In this document: positions 8,725-20,132 of the stretch, piece by piece
Layout of the letters: each line of letters starts with the position of its first letter
Position numbering within the stretch: the first letter of the stretch is position 1
NCBI GenBank assembly: GCA_014843695.1
Contig: CM026401.1
Coordinates: 29,840,510 to 29,904,509 of the forward strand
Direction: 5' to 3'
DNA: 64,000 bases
DNA from: Archivesica marissinica
Lineage: Eukaryota; Mollusca; Bivalvia; Venerida; Vesicomyidae
Made by a program: the position numbers and the translations under genes
Notes under the pieces: model-generated
The model's database searches: none
Told to the model about the DNA's origin: nothing
What the model saw: only the letters and a program-made list of their open reading frames with translations

Positions 8725-11163
8725 GAGAATATGCATCCATACACTATCACATACCGAGAGAATATGCATCCATACACTATCACATACCGAGAGAATATGC
8801 ATCCATACACTCACATACCGAGAGAATATGCATCCATACACTATCACATACCGAGAGAATATGCATCCGTACACTATCACATACAGAGAGAATATGCATC
8901 CATACACTATCACATACAGAGAGAATATGCATCCGTACACTCACATACCGAGAGAATATGCATCTATACACTCACATACCGAGAGAATATGCATCCGTAC
9001 ACTATCACATACAGAGAGANNNNNNNNNNNNNNNNNNNNNNNNNNNNNNNNNNNNNNNNNNNNNNNNNNNNNNNNNNNNNNNNNNNNNNNNNNNNNNNNN
9101 NNNNNNNNNNNNNNNNNNNNNNNNNNNNNNNNNNNNNNNNNNNNNNNNNNNNNNNNNNNNNNNNNNNNNNNNNNNNNNNNNNNNNNNNNNNNNNNNNNNN
9201 NNNNNNNNNNNNNNNNNNNNNNNNNNNNNNNNNNNNNNNNNNNNNNNNNNNNNNNNNNNNNNNNNNNNNNNNNNNNNNNNNNNNNNNNNNNNNNNNNNNN
9301 NNNNNNNNNNNNNNNNNNNNNNNNNNNNNNNNNNNNNNNNNNNNNNNNNNNNNNNNNNNNNNNNNNNNNNNNNNNNNNNNNNNNNNNNNNNNNNNNNNNN
9401 NNNNNNNNNNNNNNNNNNNNNNNNNNNNNNNNNNNNNNNNNNNNNNNNNNNNNNNNNNNNNNNNNNNNNNNNNNNNNNNNNNNNNNNNNNNNNNNNNNNN
9501 NNNNNNNNNNNNNNNNNNNNNNNNNNNNNNNNNNNNNNNNNNNNNNNNNNNNNNNNNNNNNNNNNNNNNNNNNNNNNNNNNNNNNNNNNNNNNNNNNNNN
9601 NNNNNNNNNNNNNNNNNNNNNNNNNNNNNNNNNNNNNNNNNNNNNNNNNNNNNNNNNNNNNNNNNNNNNNNNNNNNNNNNNNNNNNNNNNNNNNNNNNNN
9701 NNNNNNNNNNNNNNNNNNNNNNNNNNNNNNNNNNNNNNNNNNNNNNNNNNNNNNNNNNNNNNNNNNNNNNNNNNNNNNNNNNNNNNNNNNNNNNNNNNNN
9801 NNNNNNNNNNNNNNNNNNNNNNNNNNNNNNNNNNNNNNNNNNNNNNNNNNNNNNNNNNNNNNNNNNNNNNNNNNNNNNNNNNNNNNNNNNNNNNNNNNNN
9901 NNNNNNNNNNNNNNNNNNNNNNNNNNNNNNNNNNNNNNNNNNNNNNNNNNNNNNNNNNNNNNNNNNNNNNNNNNNNNNNNNNNNNNNNNNNNNNNNNNNN
10001 NNNNNNNNNNNNNNNNNNNCACATACCGAGAGAATATGCATCTATACACTATCACATACCGAGAGAATATGCATCCATACACTCACATACCGAGAGAATA
10101 TGCATCTATACACTATCACATACCGAGAGAATATGCATCTATACACTATCACATACCGAGAGAATATGCATCCATACACTCACATACCGAGAGAATATGC
10201 ATCCGTACACTATCACATACCGAGAGAATATGCAGCCATACACTATCACATACAGAGAGAATATGCATCCGTACACTATCACATACAGAGAGAATATGCA
10301 TCCGTACACTATCACATACAGAGAGAATATGCATCCGTACACTATCACATACCGAGAGAATATGCATCCGTACACTATCACATACCGAGAGAATATGCAT
10401 CCATACACTCACATACAGAGAGAATATGCATCCGTACACTATCACATACAGAGAGAATATGCATCCGTACACTATCACATACAGAGAGAATATGCATCCA
10501 TACACTATCACATACAGAGAGAATATGCATCCGTACACTCACATACCGAGAGAATATGCATCTACACTATCACATACCGAGAGAATATGCATCCATACAC
10601 TATCACATACAGAGAGAATATGCATCCATACACTATCACATACAGAGAGAATATGCATCCGTACACTATCACATACCGAGAGAATATGCATCCATACACT
10701 CACATACAGAGAGAATATGCATCCATACACTATCACATACCGAGAGAATATACATCCATACACTATCACATACCGAGAGAATATGCATCCATACACTATC
10801 ACATACCCAGAGAATATGCATCCATACACTCACATACCGAGAGAATATGCATCCATACACTCACATACCGAGAGAATATGCATCTATACACTATCACATA
10901 CAGAGAGAATATGCATCTATACACTATCACATACAGAGAGAATATGCATCTATACACTATCACATACAGAGAGAATATGCATCTATACACTATCACATAC
11001 CCAGAGAATATGCATCCATACACTATCACATACAGAGAGAATATGCATCTATACACTATCACATACCGAGAGAATATGCATCCATACACTCACATACCGA
11101 GAGAATATGCATCCATACACTATCACATACCGAGAGAATATGCATCCGTACACTATCACATAC
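8725..11163. repeat. 30/33-bp minisatellite with internal assembly gap
   Basis: The unit has core CGAGAGAATATGCATCC followed by ATACACTATCAC (33 bp) or ATACACTCAC (30 bp). The two unit lengths alternate irregularly, CCGAG and CAGAG variants are mixed, and a 1,000-N gap sits inside. Long open frames in several phases arise because both unit lengths are multiples of three. Confidence 0.95.
9020..10019. other. Assembly gap (1,000 N)
   Basis: Exactly 1,000 N, flanked on both sides by the same 30/33-bp minisatellite. The round size suggests a placeholder, so the true array length is unknown. Confidence 0.98.
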
Positions 11164-11227
11164 CATCATAAGTGAGTGCTTAAAACATTTTAAAATATTA
11201 AAATATGTTACATGTAAATGGGTTAGT

Positions 11228-11450
11228 GTATACAAATTTATTTTAGCTTGATTGCGAAACAAGTTCTTACAACTTATATTCTCGAGACCTCATTCCTGAT
11301 GGAATCCATCGCCACGAGGGAGAGAGAAGAGGCAACGTGGAATTTAACTGCCTTGCCTAAGGGCACAATCGCAACGGCTCCAGCGGGGCTCGAACTCCGG
11401 ACCTTTCACACCCGAAGCGACCGCCACTGTGCTATCACGACTTCCATCAT
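11228..11450 (-). mobile_element. SINE-A, near full length
   Basis: On the minus strand the tRNA-like head (GTGATAGCACAGTGG, then GGAGTTCGAGCC) is followed by a conserved body and a tail complementary to TTTAGCTTGATTGCGAAAC. About eight further SINE-A copies or fragments occur in the window. Confidence 0.85.
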
Positions 11451-11525
11451 GTAAATGGTAGTAGGCCCCTATCCATAATTACGTCTTAGAAAGGAAAGCA
11501 CTCTGACACAGAAAATATCTTCAAC

Positions 11526-12228
11526 TTGCACTGGCCGAACATGCAATTTATACTTGCACTGGCCGAACATGCAATTTATACTTGCACTGGCCGAACATGC
11601 AATTTATACTTGCACTGGCCGAACATGCAATTTATACTTGCACTGGCCGAACATGCAATTTATACTTGCACTGGCCGAACATGCAATTTATACTTGCACT
11701 GGCCGAACATGCAATTTATACTTGCACTGGCCGAACATGCAATTTATACTTGCACTGGCCGAACATGCAATTTATACTTGCACTGGCCGAACATGCAATT
11801 TATACTTGCACTGGCCGAACATGCAATTTATACTTGCACTGGCCAAACATGCAATTTATACTTGCACTGGCCAAACATGCAATTTATACTTGCACTGGCC
11901 AACATGCAATTTATACTTGCACTGGCCGAACATGCAATTTATACTTGCACTGGCCGAACATGCAATTTATACTTGCACTGGCCGAACATGCAATTTATAC
12001 TTGCACTGGCCGAACATGCAATTTATACTTGCACTGGCCGAACATGCAATTTATACTTGCACTGGCCGAACATGCAATTTATACTTGCACTGGCCGAACA
12101 TGCAATTTATACTTGCACTGGCCGAACATGCAATTTATACTTGCACTGGCCGAACATGCAATTTATACTTGCACTGGCCGAACATGCAATTTATACTTGC
12201 ACTGGCCGAACATGCAATTTATACTTGT
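11526..12228. repeat. 28-bp minisatellite, almost perfectly homogeneous
   Basis: About 25 copies of a 28-bp unit (core GCACTGGCCGAACATGCAAT) that differ by only two A-for-G changes and one single-base deletion near 11,900. Overlapping long open frames over it are a consequence of the periodicity. Confidence 0.95.
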
Positions 12229-13100
12229 GCCTGGTGTCCATTTGATCAACATATCTTATATAACATAACAGATTTTATTGGCATTAAACATTTACATATT
12301 TGCACCACAGCTGTATATTGTAGATGTAAATATATATTTCGAAACAGCATCTATTACTTTAGTCTTTACTTTATATGCGAGTGCATGTCATAACCCACAG
12401 ATTTCAGGACCGTGAGATCACCTTATAGGTGAGCATGGACGGTACTCGGATAAACAGGCTCTGTATACTATATTGATGCATATTATCCGCAGTGCAGTTA
12501 CAGATGTATGCCAATCCTATCATTGTACATTGTAAATTAGAGCGTCGTTCTTAGCCTGGGAACAGGCTTCGATATATTTTGCTTGGTCAGTCAAATAAAT
12601 ATATTTTAACACCAAGACTATTAATTGGGCCATATTGAATTTCTGAACATATCAACGCCTGGGAAACTCGACGGGTTTTCCGTGAAATTATTGATTATCA
12701 TTAATCCTATTAATAGGCCTATTAGCATGTGACTTAATTAATGACGTACTTGAATCGAAAGCGACGCACTGCAATGTTGATCAATCTTTATAATTGGCCG
12801 CCATTGTTTACAGATCAACGGAATGATAAATAGTTTAAAAAGTACAAAGTGCGTCCGATTTGACATATTTACTCAAGATTTAAGTCGTCCTTACTTCAAT
12901 TAAGCCGAATCGACACATCACCACCTAAACGTAATAGTTAAAATCTGCCATCTCGTCGATATAACACAGAAACGGCAAATTATATGTTTAAAATGTAAAT
13001 GAGGCTACGGGAGCATTTGTGTATATTCGGAAATGCTCGTGTATAAACGTGCCTGTTCGGTGATTTCCGGTAGAATTCCATTTCTATATTTAGCGATAGT
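12229..13100. other. Unique sequence without recognised gene
   Basis: No protein family, SINE or tandem array recognised. It contains a TGACGTAC element near 12,743 and moderately GC-richer sequence from about 12,900, so it could hold regulatory sequence for the weak open frame that follows. I see no firm promoter signal. Confidence 0.4.
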
Positions 13101-13103
13101 ATC

Positions 13104-13391
13104 TTGTACAGAAGAGTTGTCGTTCTTCAAATCTACACCCTTAATAATGAGGGTGTAAGTAGATGGCGCTACGATCGGAAATCAAGTTTCCCCAGGCTGT
13201 CATTTTGCCAGAAGTTAAAAAAGGAAAAATCGACAGACTGGAACCCAGGCTACGTCGTTCTTTACACACATCTTCAGCCCTTGAGTGGGATTTCAATATT
13301 TGCAACTCTTGGAGGTATATTGGAGAATATTGCATGTATACTCTTGAGTGAGGTAATCGATGGAGAAGATGCACAATGTTTATCAATTTGA
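13104..13391 (+). CDS. Weak candidate open frame, unrecognised
   Basis: A 95-codon open frame in which a hydrophobic stretch (PLSGISIFATLGGILENIAC, roughly residues 58-77) precedes a possible donor GAG/GTAATCG at about 13,353. An overlapping frame from ATG 13,163 (MALRSEIKFPQAV) also stays open for 62 codons. Neither resembles a family I know. It could be a first exon or chance; listed only because it sits in otherwise unique DNA. Confidence 0.15.
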   Translation: MYRRVVVLQIYTLNNEGVSRWRYDRKSSFPRLSFCQKLKKEKSTDWNPGYVVLYTHLQPLSGISIFATLGGILENIACILLSEVIDGEDAQCLSI

Positions 13392-13930
13392 ACTGGAAAT
13401 ATATCCACGATCAATGACCTGTGTCACCATTGTTCATGAATCTACAAGTAAGTATCTGACACTGGGACAAGTGATCAACAGTTCCACATGTTTTACGACA
13501 TCCCGACTCACAGACATGATACTCTAGTGACAAAATCATTCATTCCAGTCAGACAATTATTATGTTCCACAACTTATAGAAATCACATGACAGCACTTAC
13601 CAGATATGGTGCCTCATGCTTGGATGATACACCAGTCCTGTCTTGCATCTGTAATCCAGAAAGTAATTATTACATATATACTAATGGATAAAAGAAACTG
13701 TGCACAACAGAAAATGTTACACACAAAAAGATATTTTAGAAGGTAAAAACATAGCGGACAATAAACACTTGGGAAATCATTTTGCATCAAATTTTATCTC
13801 ATGTTTCCCCGAGTGGCACGTGCACTTCGTTTACACACGTGATTTTGAAAATTTAAGAACGGTTCATTATTCACTTGGCTCTAAATATTGTAAAAAACAT
13901 GTTAATTTAAACCTGAATTATGCGTACGTC
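13392..13930. other. Unique sequence flanking transposase
   Basis: No recognisable coding or repeat content. The 3' half may be the left flank of the Tc1-like element. I looked for terminal inverted repeats matching the right flank after 14,925 and saw none convincing. Confidence 0.4.
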
Positions 13931-14924
13931 ATGCCACGGCTTACAGAAATTCAACGTCTTCGCGCCGTGTGTATGCTTGAAACTGGAATGGCCCAAATTG
14001 AAGTTGCCAGACATTTTGGTGTCCATCGAAACACGATAATATCTCTATGGAGACGTTTTCAACAGAATGGAAACACGAGGGACTTGTCTCGGACCGGCCG
14101 TCCACGCGTGACGTCACGTCAGCAAGACAACCGCATTTGACTGACTCATCTCAGAAATCGATTCCAGAGTTCCAGCTTGACCTCTCGGACCATTCCTGGC
14201 CTTCGTCCAATCAGTTCCAGGACTGTACGGAACCGACTGAGGGAGCGCATTATCCGGCCCAGACGGCCTGCAGGCACGTCTTGCCTGGTGCAGACAGCAT
14301 CTACGGTACAGGAGACAAGATTGGGACGGTGTTCTGTTCACTGACGAGTCGAGATTTCACCTGGACTGCTCAGATGGCAGGGCAATGGTGTACAGACGTC
14401 CAGGTGAACGGTATGCTGACGCGTGCGTAGTTCAACGTCGAGCGTTTGGTGGCGGCAGCGTTATGGTATGGGGAGGTATCACATCTCATGGGCGGACCCA
14501 ACTTGTCATTGTGAATGGCAATCTAACAGGACTGCGATACAGGGAAGAAATCATTCGGCCTCATGTGCAAACGTTTATTCAAGGACAAAGACGTAACGTC
14601 ACGTTTCAGCAAGATAATGCCCGTCCACACGTGACTCATGTTGTGACAGACTTCTTGAGACAGCACAACATAGCGGTCCTTCCCTGGCCATCTGTTTCTC
14701 CAGACCTGTCTCCTATCGAGCACGCATGGGATGAAATGGGGCGATGTCTACGTCAGGCCCCGAATCAGTCATTGACGTTAGCTGCTTTGGGACAAATGTT
14801 GGTTGGGATATGGAACAACATTCCACAAGCATGTTCTTATGTTTTGTCATTAGAAAATACCATGCCTGCAGCTGATGCACAGTTCCTTTTTTATCCATTA
14901 GTATATATTCAACGTCACATATAA
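13931..14924 (+). pseudogene. Tc1/mariner-type transposase, inactivated
   Basis: This is a cut-and-paste transposase of the Tc1 group, about 331 codons against a usual length near 340. It begins MPRLTEIQRLRAV with a helix-turn-helix (IEVARHFGVHRNTIISLWRR) and a GRPR hook at residue 55-60. The catalytic domain has LFTDESRFHLD, then GGGSVMVWGGI, FQQDNARPH and SPDLSPIEHAWDE. The spacing from the second Asp to the Glu is 34 residues, so a DD34E triad is present. Two lesions are seen: a nonsense codon (probable CGA to TGA) at 14,138-14,140 after DNRI, and a one-base frameshift near 14,270. The C-terminal half from 14,385 is fully open. No clear terminal inverted repeats were found. Confidence 0.9.
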
Positions 14925-15150
14925 CACTGGATAGTCAAGTCTTGTATGAGGGACTGTGCTCAACATATTGAGTGCATGCCACCTAGGCAGAGAGGTGGGC
15001 AAGGCATGGCATCTTTCAATTTACTTTGGTGAGCAGAGAGAAAGAACTGAAGAGCAAAGGGCTAGTATGTACAGTGAGAGATGGTTGATTAAATGAAGAC
15101 AATGGTCCAGCTAGACTTAAACAAAGAGGCACCTTGGCCATTCAGAGTTT
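14925..15150. other. Spacer between transposase and 39-bp array
   Basis: No gene recognised. Probably the right flank or right end of the Tc1-like element followed by unique sequence. Confidence 0.4.
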
Positions 15151-15155
15151 ACGCT

Positions 15156-16440
15156 GACGTCCTGATTGGCCTACCTAGTGCTCCTGTCCCTCACAGCGTC
15201 CTGATTGGCCTACCTAGTGCTCCTGTCCCTCACAGCGTCCTGATTGGTCTACGTAGTGCTTCTGTCCCTCACAGCGTCCTGATTGGCCTACCTAGTGCTC
15301 CTGTCCCTCACAGCATCCTGATTGGTTTACCTAATGCTCCTGTCCCTCACAGCGTCCTGATTGGCCTACCTAGTGCTCCTGTCCCTCAGTGTCCTGATTG
15401 GTCTATCTAGTGCTCCTGTCCCTCACAGCGTCCTGATTGGTCTATCTAGTGCTCCTGTCCCTCACAGCATCCTGATTGGCCTACCTAGTGCTCCTGTCCC
15501 TCACAGCATCCTGATTGGCCTACCTAGTGCTCCTGTCCTGTACCTTACAGTGTCCTGATTGGCCTACCTAGTGGTCCTGTACATTACAGCATCCTGATTG
15601 GTCTACCTAGTGCTCATGTCCCTCACAGCGTCCTGATTGGCCTACCTAGTGCTCATGTCCCTCACAGCGTCCTGATTGGCCTACCTAGTGCTCCTGTCCC
15701 TCACAGCATCCTGATTGGCCACCTAGTGCTCCTGTACCTTACAGTGTCCTGATTGGCCTACCTAGTGGTCCTGTACATTAACACAGGGATTCGGCACGTT
15801 TGGGGGTACTAGTATATATACTTAAATATATATACTAGTACCCCAAACGTGCCGAATCTCTGTGTACATTACAGCATCCTGATTGGTCTACCTAGTTTCA
15901 TGTCCCTCACAGCATCCTGATTGGTCTATCTAGTGCTCCTGTCCCCCACAGCGTCCTGATTGGCCTATATAGTGCTCCTGTCCCTCACAGCGTCCTGATT
16001 GGCCTACCTAGTGCTCCTGTCCCTCACAGCGTCCTGATTGGCCTACCTAGTGCTCCTGTCCCTCATAGCGTCCTGATTGGTCTACTTAGTACTAATGTCC
16101 CTCACAGCATCCTGATTGGCCTACCTAGTGATCCTGTCCCTCACAGCGTCCTGATTGGCCTACCTAGTGCTCCTGTCCCTCACAGCATCCTGATTGGCCT
16201 ACCTAGTGCTCCTGTCTCTCACAGCGTCCTGATTGGCCTACCTAGTGCTCCTGTCTCTCACAGCGTCCTGATTGGCCTACCTAGTGCTCCTGTCTCTCAC
16301 AGCGTCCTGATTGGCCTACCTAGTACTCCTGTCTATCACAGCATCCTGATTGGCCTACCTAGTGCTCCTGTCTCTCACAGCGTCCTGATTGGCCTACCTA
16401 GTGCTCCTGTCTCTCACAGCGTCCTGATTGGCCTTCCTAA
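15156..16440. repeat. 39-bp minisatellite
   Basis: About 30 units with core CCTGATTGGCCTACCTAGTG followed by CTCCTGTCCCTCACAGC. Each unit carries a splice-acceptor-like CTGTCCCTCACAG on the plus strand. A palindromic MITE is inserted at 15,782-15,864. Short open frames inside reflect the 13-codon period. Confidence 0.95.
15782..15864. mobile_element. CACAGGG MITE inserted in the 39-bp array
   Basis: 83-bp near-perfect palindrome: CACAGGGATTCGGCACG on the left and the complement ending CTCTGTG on the right. It is flanked by TACATTAA and TACATTAC, an 8-bp target duplication with one change, whose sequence is part of the array unit. The 8-bp duplication and terminal form are typical of hAT elements. 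Confidence 0.85.
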
Positions 16441-16526
16441 TTCCCAATATTCATAATGTGTATTGTATCCTACTACTAAGTTGTCAATATTTCATTGCCA
16501 AACAACTGTGAATGTGTCCAATCAAA

Positions 16527-16947
16527 CAGAGCTCTAGATAAGTTTTGGTGTAACGGGTATTTTACCCCTTGACTTTTTTGGCAACGGGTAATTTACTCCT
16601 AAATATTAAACTTAAAGGGTATTCTGAAAAGTTAAATACAACCCATGTAAACTTTCAAATGCCAAACGACATTTTTGTAAATGGCGCATTTGGTTGAGCG
16701 GAACAATGTTCCTCTAATCGATTATAAGTTCACATGGAACTAAACCATGCGATTTATAAGCAAAGGTCTCTGAGCGGAACAATGTTCCTCTAATCGATTA
16801 TAAGTTCACATGGAACTAAATCATGCGATTTATTACGCAAAGGTCTCAATCTTCAAAACGTATTTTACGCACGACGATATATTTTAATATGTTTTTTAGA
16901 AAAACCAATGCGTAATTAATCATATACGCACCTTATCTAGAGGTCTG
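16527..16947. mobile_element. Possible hAT-like MITE with internal duplication
   Basis: The ends read CAGAGCTCTAGATAAG and the complement of CAGACCTCTAGATAAG, 15 of 16 matching. Inside, a segment of about 80 bp containing GGAACAATGTTCCTCTAATC is tandemly duplicated (16,700 and 16,778). No coding capacity. Confidence 0.6.
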
Positions 16948-17154
16948 ATCAAGCCGCAAGGCATGTGTGTAGCACCATGGCATGAAATGTTGTATCTACC
17001 TGTCATTAATAAATGATACCCCAAAATACAGCCATAGTCAGCATGCTCCCGGAGTGGTAACTTACAATACACAGGAGCTGATCAATAGTTTAACCTGTCA
17101 TGTACATGGGATCATGCTTACGATTGTTGCCATAGGCTGTATTGTTCTTAGTTG

Positions 17155-17345
17155 TTAATACAAATTTATTTTAGCTCAATTGCGAAACAAGTTTTTACAC
17201 CATTAGATTCATCGCTCTTGAGACCTCACTCCTGATAGAATCAGGGACAGAGAAGAGGCAATGTGGATTCTGACGGGGCTCAAACTCATAACCTCTCGAT
17301 TACAGGGTGGATACCATATCCATTACACCATGGAGGCTCCACCGA
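17155..17345 (-). mobile_element. SINE-A, divergent copy
   Basis: The tail matches TTTAGCTCAATTGCGAAAC and the body matches GAGACCTCACTCCTGAT. The head region (near ATTACACCATGGAGG) is diverged from the other copies. Confidence 0.75.
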
Positions 17346-17894
17346 TCTTAGTGCAAGCATACAGACGGGGGGAAAACAGGTTTTGTTGACAATCTGCACA
17401 GCATTTCTCCAATTCTCACTTTCTTCTACATGAATTAATAATCTTTTTGGTTTCCTTAAAGCGCTGATTACATTTTGACATAAATATCAAATGGAATTAT
17501 TCTAAACAATGATAGCTAGGACAATAATCCCCCCCATGATTTTTAATACAGGAGGACAAAATCCCCAATCTAGGGTTAGAGATCTACCTTGAATCTGAAT
17601 GGTGGGGGGGCTGATATGTTACCGGTTTTATATATGTGTGGGATTATGTCCGCTTATGTAAAAAAAATGTAAAAATTGTATCCAACACTTGTAACCCTTG
17701 CAAACTGACAAAGTATGTGTCTATTAACACCTGTTATATGCCAGTGCTTTGAGTGAGTGGCTTTGACTTTCTCATTTAATGTTTTAATAGTCCATTAAAG
17801 AAAGGAGAATGAACAAATTACATGTATCACAATGTTGATTGTAATTGAAAACAGTTATGTTTTTAATAAATACTAATGACCTTGCCACCATATT
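17346..17894. other. Unique AT-rich stretch
   Basis: No gene recognised. It contains short homopolymer runs (CCCCCC near 17,530, GGGGGG near 17,606) only. Confidence 0.4.
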
Positions 17895-18145
17895 TATTGT
17901 CTGTCTCCGTGATCGCTGACTTGTATACCATTATAACCTATCATCAGTGATGGGCATGGGTTTGAGCCCCACTCAGACCGTGTCTCTTTATATGAAAAAG
18001 TTGGCAGTTTTTTACAGAGGTTTTTGCACCAATTACTGGTTAACCACTGGAGCCTGCCCAGAAAAGAGGTTGTTAGGTAAACTGCCCATTGCTCAAATTG
18101 GCAACCGGTAGCAACGTTAAATAAACATAAATTAAAAATACAAAA
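17895..18145 (+). mobile_element. SINE-D
   Basis: The tRNA-like head includes a B-box-like GGGTTTGAGCCCCACTC near 17,957, and the body runs to a tail with GGCAACCGGTAGCAACG followed by TTAAATAAACATAAA. The same family, inverted, occurs at 49,285-49,576. The segment GTATACCATTATAACCTATC in its head is the precursor-like sequence of the 28-bp array at 49.6 kb. Confidence 0.75.
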
Positions 18146-19165
18146 CATTTATTCACTGTGTGAGAAGCCTAGCTCAATGACATACGAGTCCGAGTATAGA
18201 ATCTGGTGTCATATACCATTGGCGTACCGGTAATCGGCCGTCTAAGGCTTTTCGGTGAATGGCTTCTTGTTTTACAGCAGGTGAAATAATATTACTAAGT
18301 AAAGTGATCATGTTTACATTTAATGCAATTGTCTAAACTGAGATTGCATAACAAATGTTCAAAAAAAAATACCTATTATCGGCCGACCCTGAAAATGAAT
18401 GTAACAGAAAAGTTGATTACAGTTAAATTCCAAAAAGCTAATTAACATTGAGCATAGTAATAATTGTTACTCGAAACGGAGAAATTTAACACCCAACAAA
18501 TTATTATTACTCTTCAATGTGAGGTAAGTTGTGACATGGAGAGAAATGTCACTTAATGTGGAGAGTGGCACACCATACTGTCTTGCTGTCTTGCTGCCGA
18601 TTTTACTAGCAAACCCATGTCTCCAACAACCTGATATGCATTTGCCAGTGCACTTGGTGAATAGAGACGCAGATTGGATTTGAAAAAATCCCAGATAAAA
18701 CTGAATCAGTCTAAATAGTAAATATCTTGGACAATAGTATTTTTGAAGAAAAATTGTTAAAAAACTGTAAGAGAAACACTATATTTGAATTGACCTGTAA
18801 AATGCGCATTATGACATTGTCTCATAACTATCACATGACCTTCCTGAGCAGACGATGAAATTTCTCATTTTACAAAAACAAACACATATTTCTTTATATT
18901 TACCTCTGTTTAAGGGAATTTCAAGCTACACATAAATGGGATTAATGAAAACATCAACAATTGCATACTTTCAATTAAAATCATAATGTGAATATTTATC
19001 TGCTTTACGCGCAGTTTGCTCTTTGATAAGTAATATGTGAATATCATAAGTACAAAATATGTGGAATATCAGAAGAATTTGTTTTTAGAGCAATGATGTC
19101 ATTCGCGTGCCGGAAGTAAACAAAAATCACGTGAATAAACAAAGGCTGAAAACAGGTGAGGGCCG
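18146..19165. other. Unique AT-rich stretch
   Basis: Nothing recognised on either strand: no open frame with family motifs, no tandem array. Confidence 0.4.
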
Positions 19166-19169
19166 ATAT

Positions 19170-19295
19170 CAGGGATGTTGACGATACAATATTGACCCAC
19201 CGTCGAAATAATCACAGGAACTTGAAATTTTGGTGGCTTATGGATAAAATTTCAAGTTCCTGTGAAATAATGAACCGCGGGTCAATATTCGGCCA
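19170..19295. mobile_element. Palindromic element
   Basis: Inverted arms share AATATTGACCC at the outside and CACAGGAACTTGAAATTT on the inside, separated by about 17 bases of loop. It is hairpin-forming and MITE-like, with no coding content. Confidence 0.6.
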
Positions 19296-19861
19296 TAGAA
19301 CGGGACCATTGGGCGTTGACAAATGAGTGATGGCGGTTAATGATGTCAATGCTGGTGGCAGGTAAAATCTAAATCCATGGGTTAGGGGGGGGGTAAAACA
19401 AGGATGTTCTTATTTGAAAGTTGTAGAAATCAATGCAATGCTTTTTGTGTTTCAGTTTGGAATATCAGTTCAGTTGTCACAAAATAAGTTCATTTGGTAA
19501 TGAGCGCCCACTGACCCGGATTGATTATTCGCAGTTAATCTTTGAAATTTGTAATATATCTACATTTATAGATGGGAATTACATACAACACACTATATTA
19601 TTTGTTTACAATTCATTTCTAAGCGATATACTGATGCGATAGAGGTTCATCTCATATGAATAATTAAAAGGTTTGTTTACAAACATCGGCTACTACTGCG
19701 CCTGCTGATCCTGACTAAAATTTGGCGCATAATATTTACATGAACGTGCAAATAAATTCAAAGGTTAAAGAACACTAATTTATTACAGAAACTTTTACTA
19801 GATACTTTGTGGTCGAATGGTCTAGCGCATAGCCATACCTGAATGCATACGACAGAATGAA
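19296..19861. other. Unique AT-rich stretch
   Basis: A 69-codon open frame at 19,433 has no recognisable motif and I do not call it a gene. Confidence 0.4.
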
Positions 19862-20132
19862 GATCTGTAGTCCAGTGGTAACACGCTGGATTAGTAATCC
19901 AGGGATCACAGGTTCGATTCCCCGCCTGACCCTAATAAAATTAACAGTCTTTCAGACAGAGGTCTCGTGGCGGTGTTGTATACCGTGCACGTAAAAGAAC
20001 CAAATGAGACTCTGGAATGGGTCTCTGTCTGTATCTTTGCACTATCCTCCAAAACTCTAAAATGACTAGATTAGTCAGGAGACGTCGCTCACATGGTATA
20101 CCGTTAGCGACGATAAATAAACATAAAAAAAC
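19862..20132 (+). mobile_element. SINE-C, full length
   Basis: The tRNA-like head has A-box-like TCCAGTGGTAACACGCTGG and B-box GGTTCGATTCC. The body contains CAGTCTTTCAGACAGAGG and GTGCACGTAAAAGAACC. The tail is GCGACGATAAATAAAC. Five other copies or fragments occur in the window. Confidence 0.88.

Noticed and set aside
8566..11251. Long open frames of HTERICI / YRENMHPYT repeats on both strands
   Set aside because: Periodicity artefacts of 30/33-bp units, and they run through 1,000 N.
19862..19935. Functional tRNA gene
   Set aside because: A and B boxes are present, but the segment is the head of a multi-copy SINE with conserved body and tail; same for heads at 3,943, 45,400, 55,040 and 58,540.
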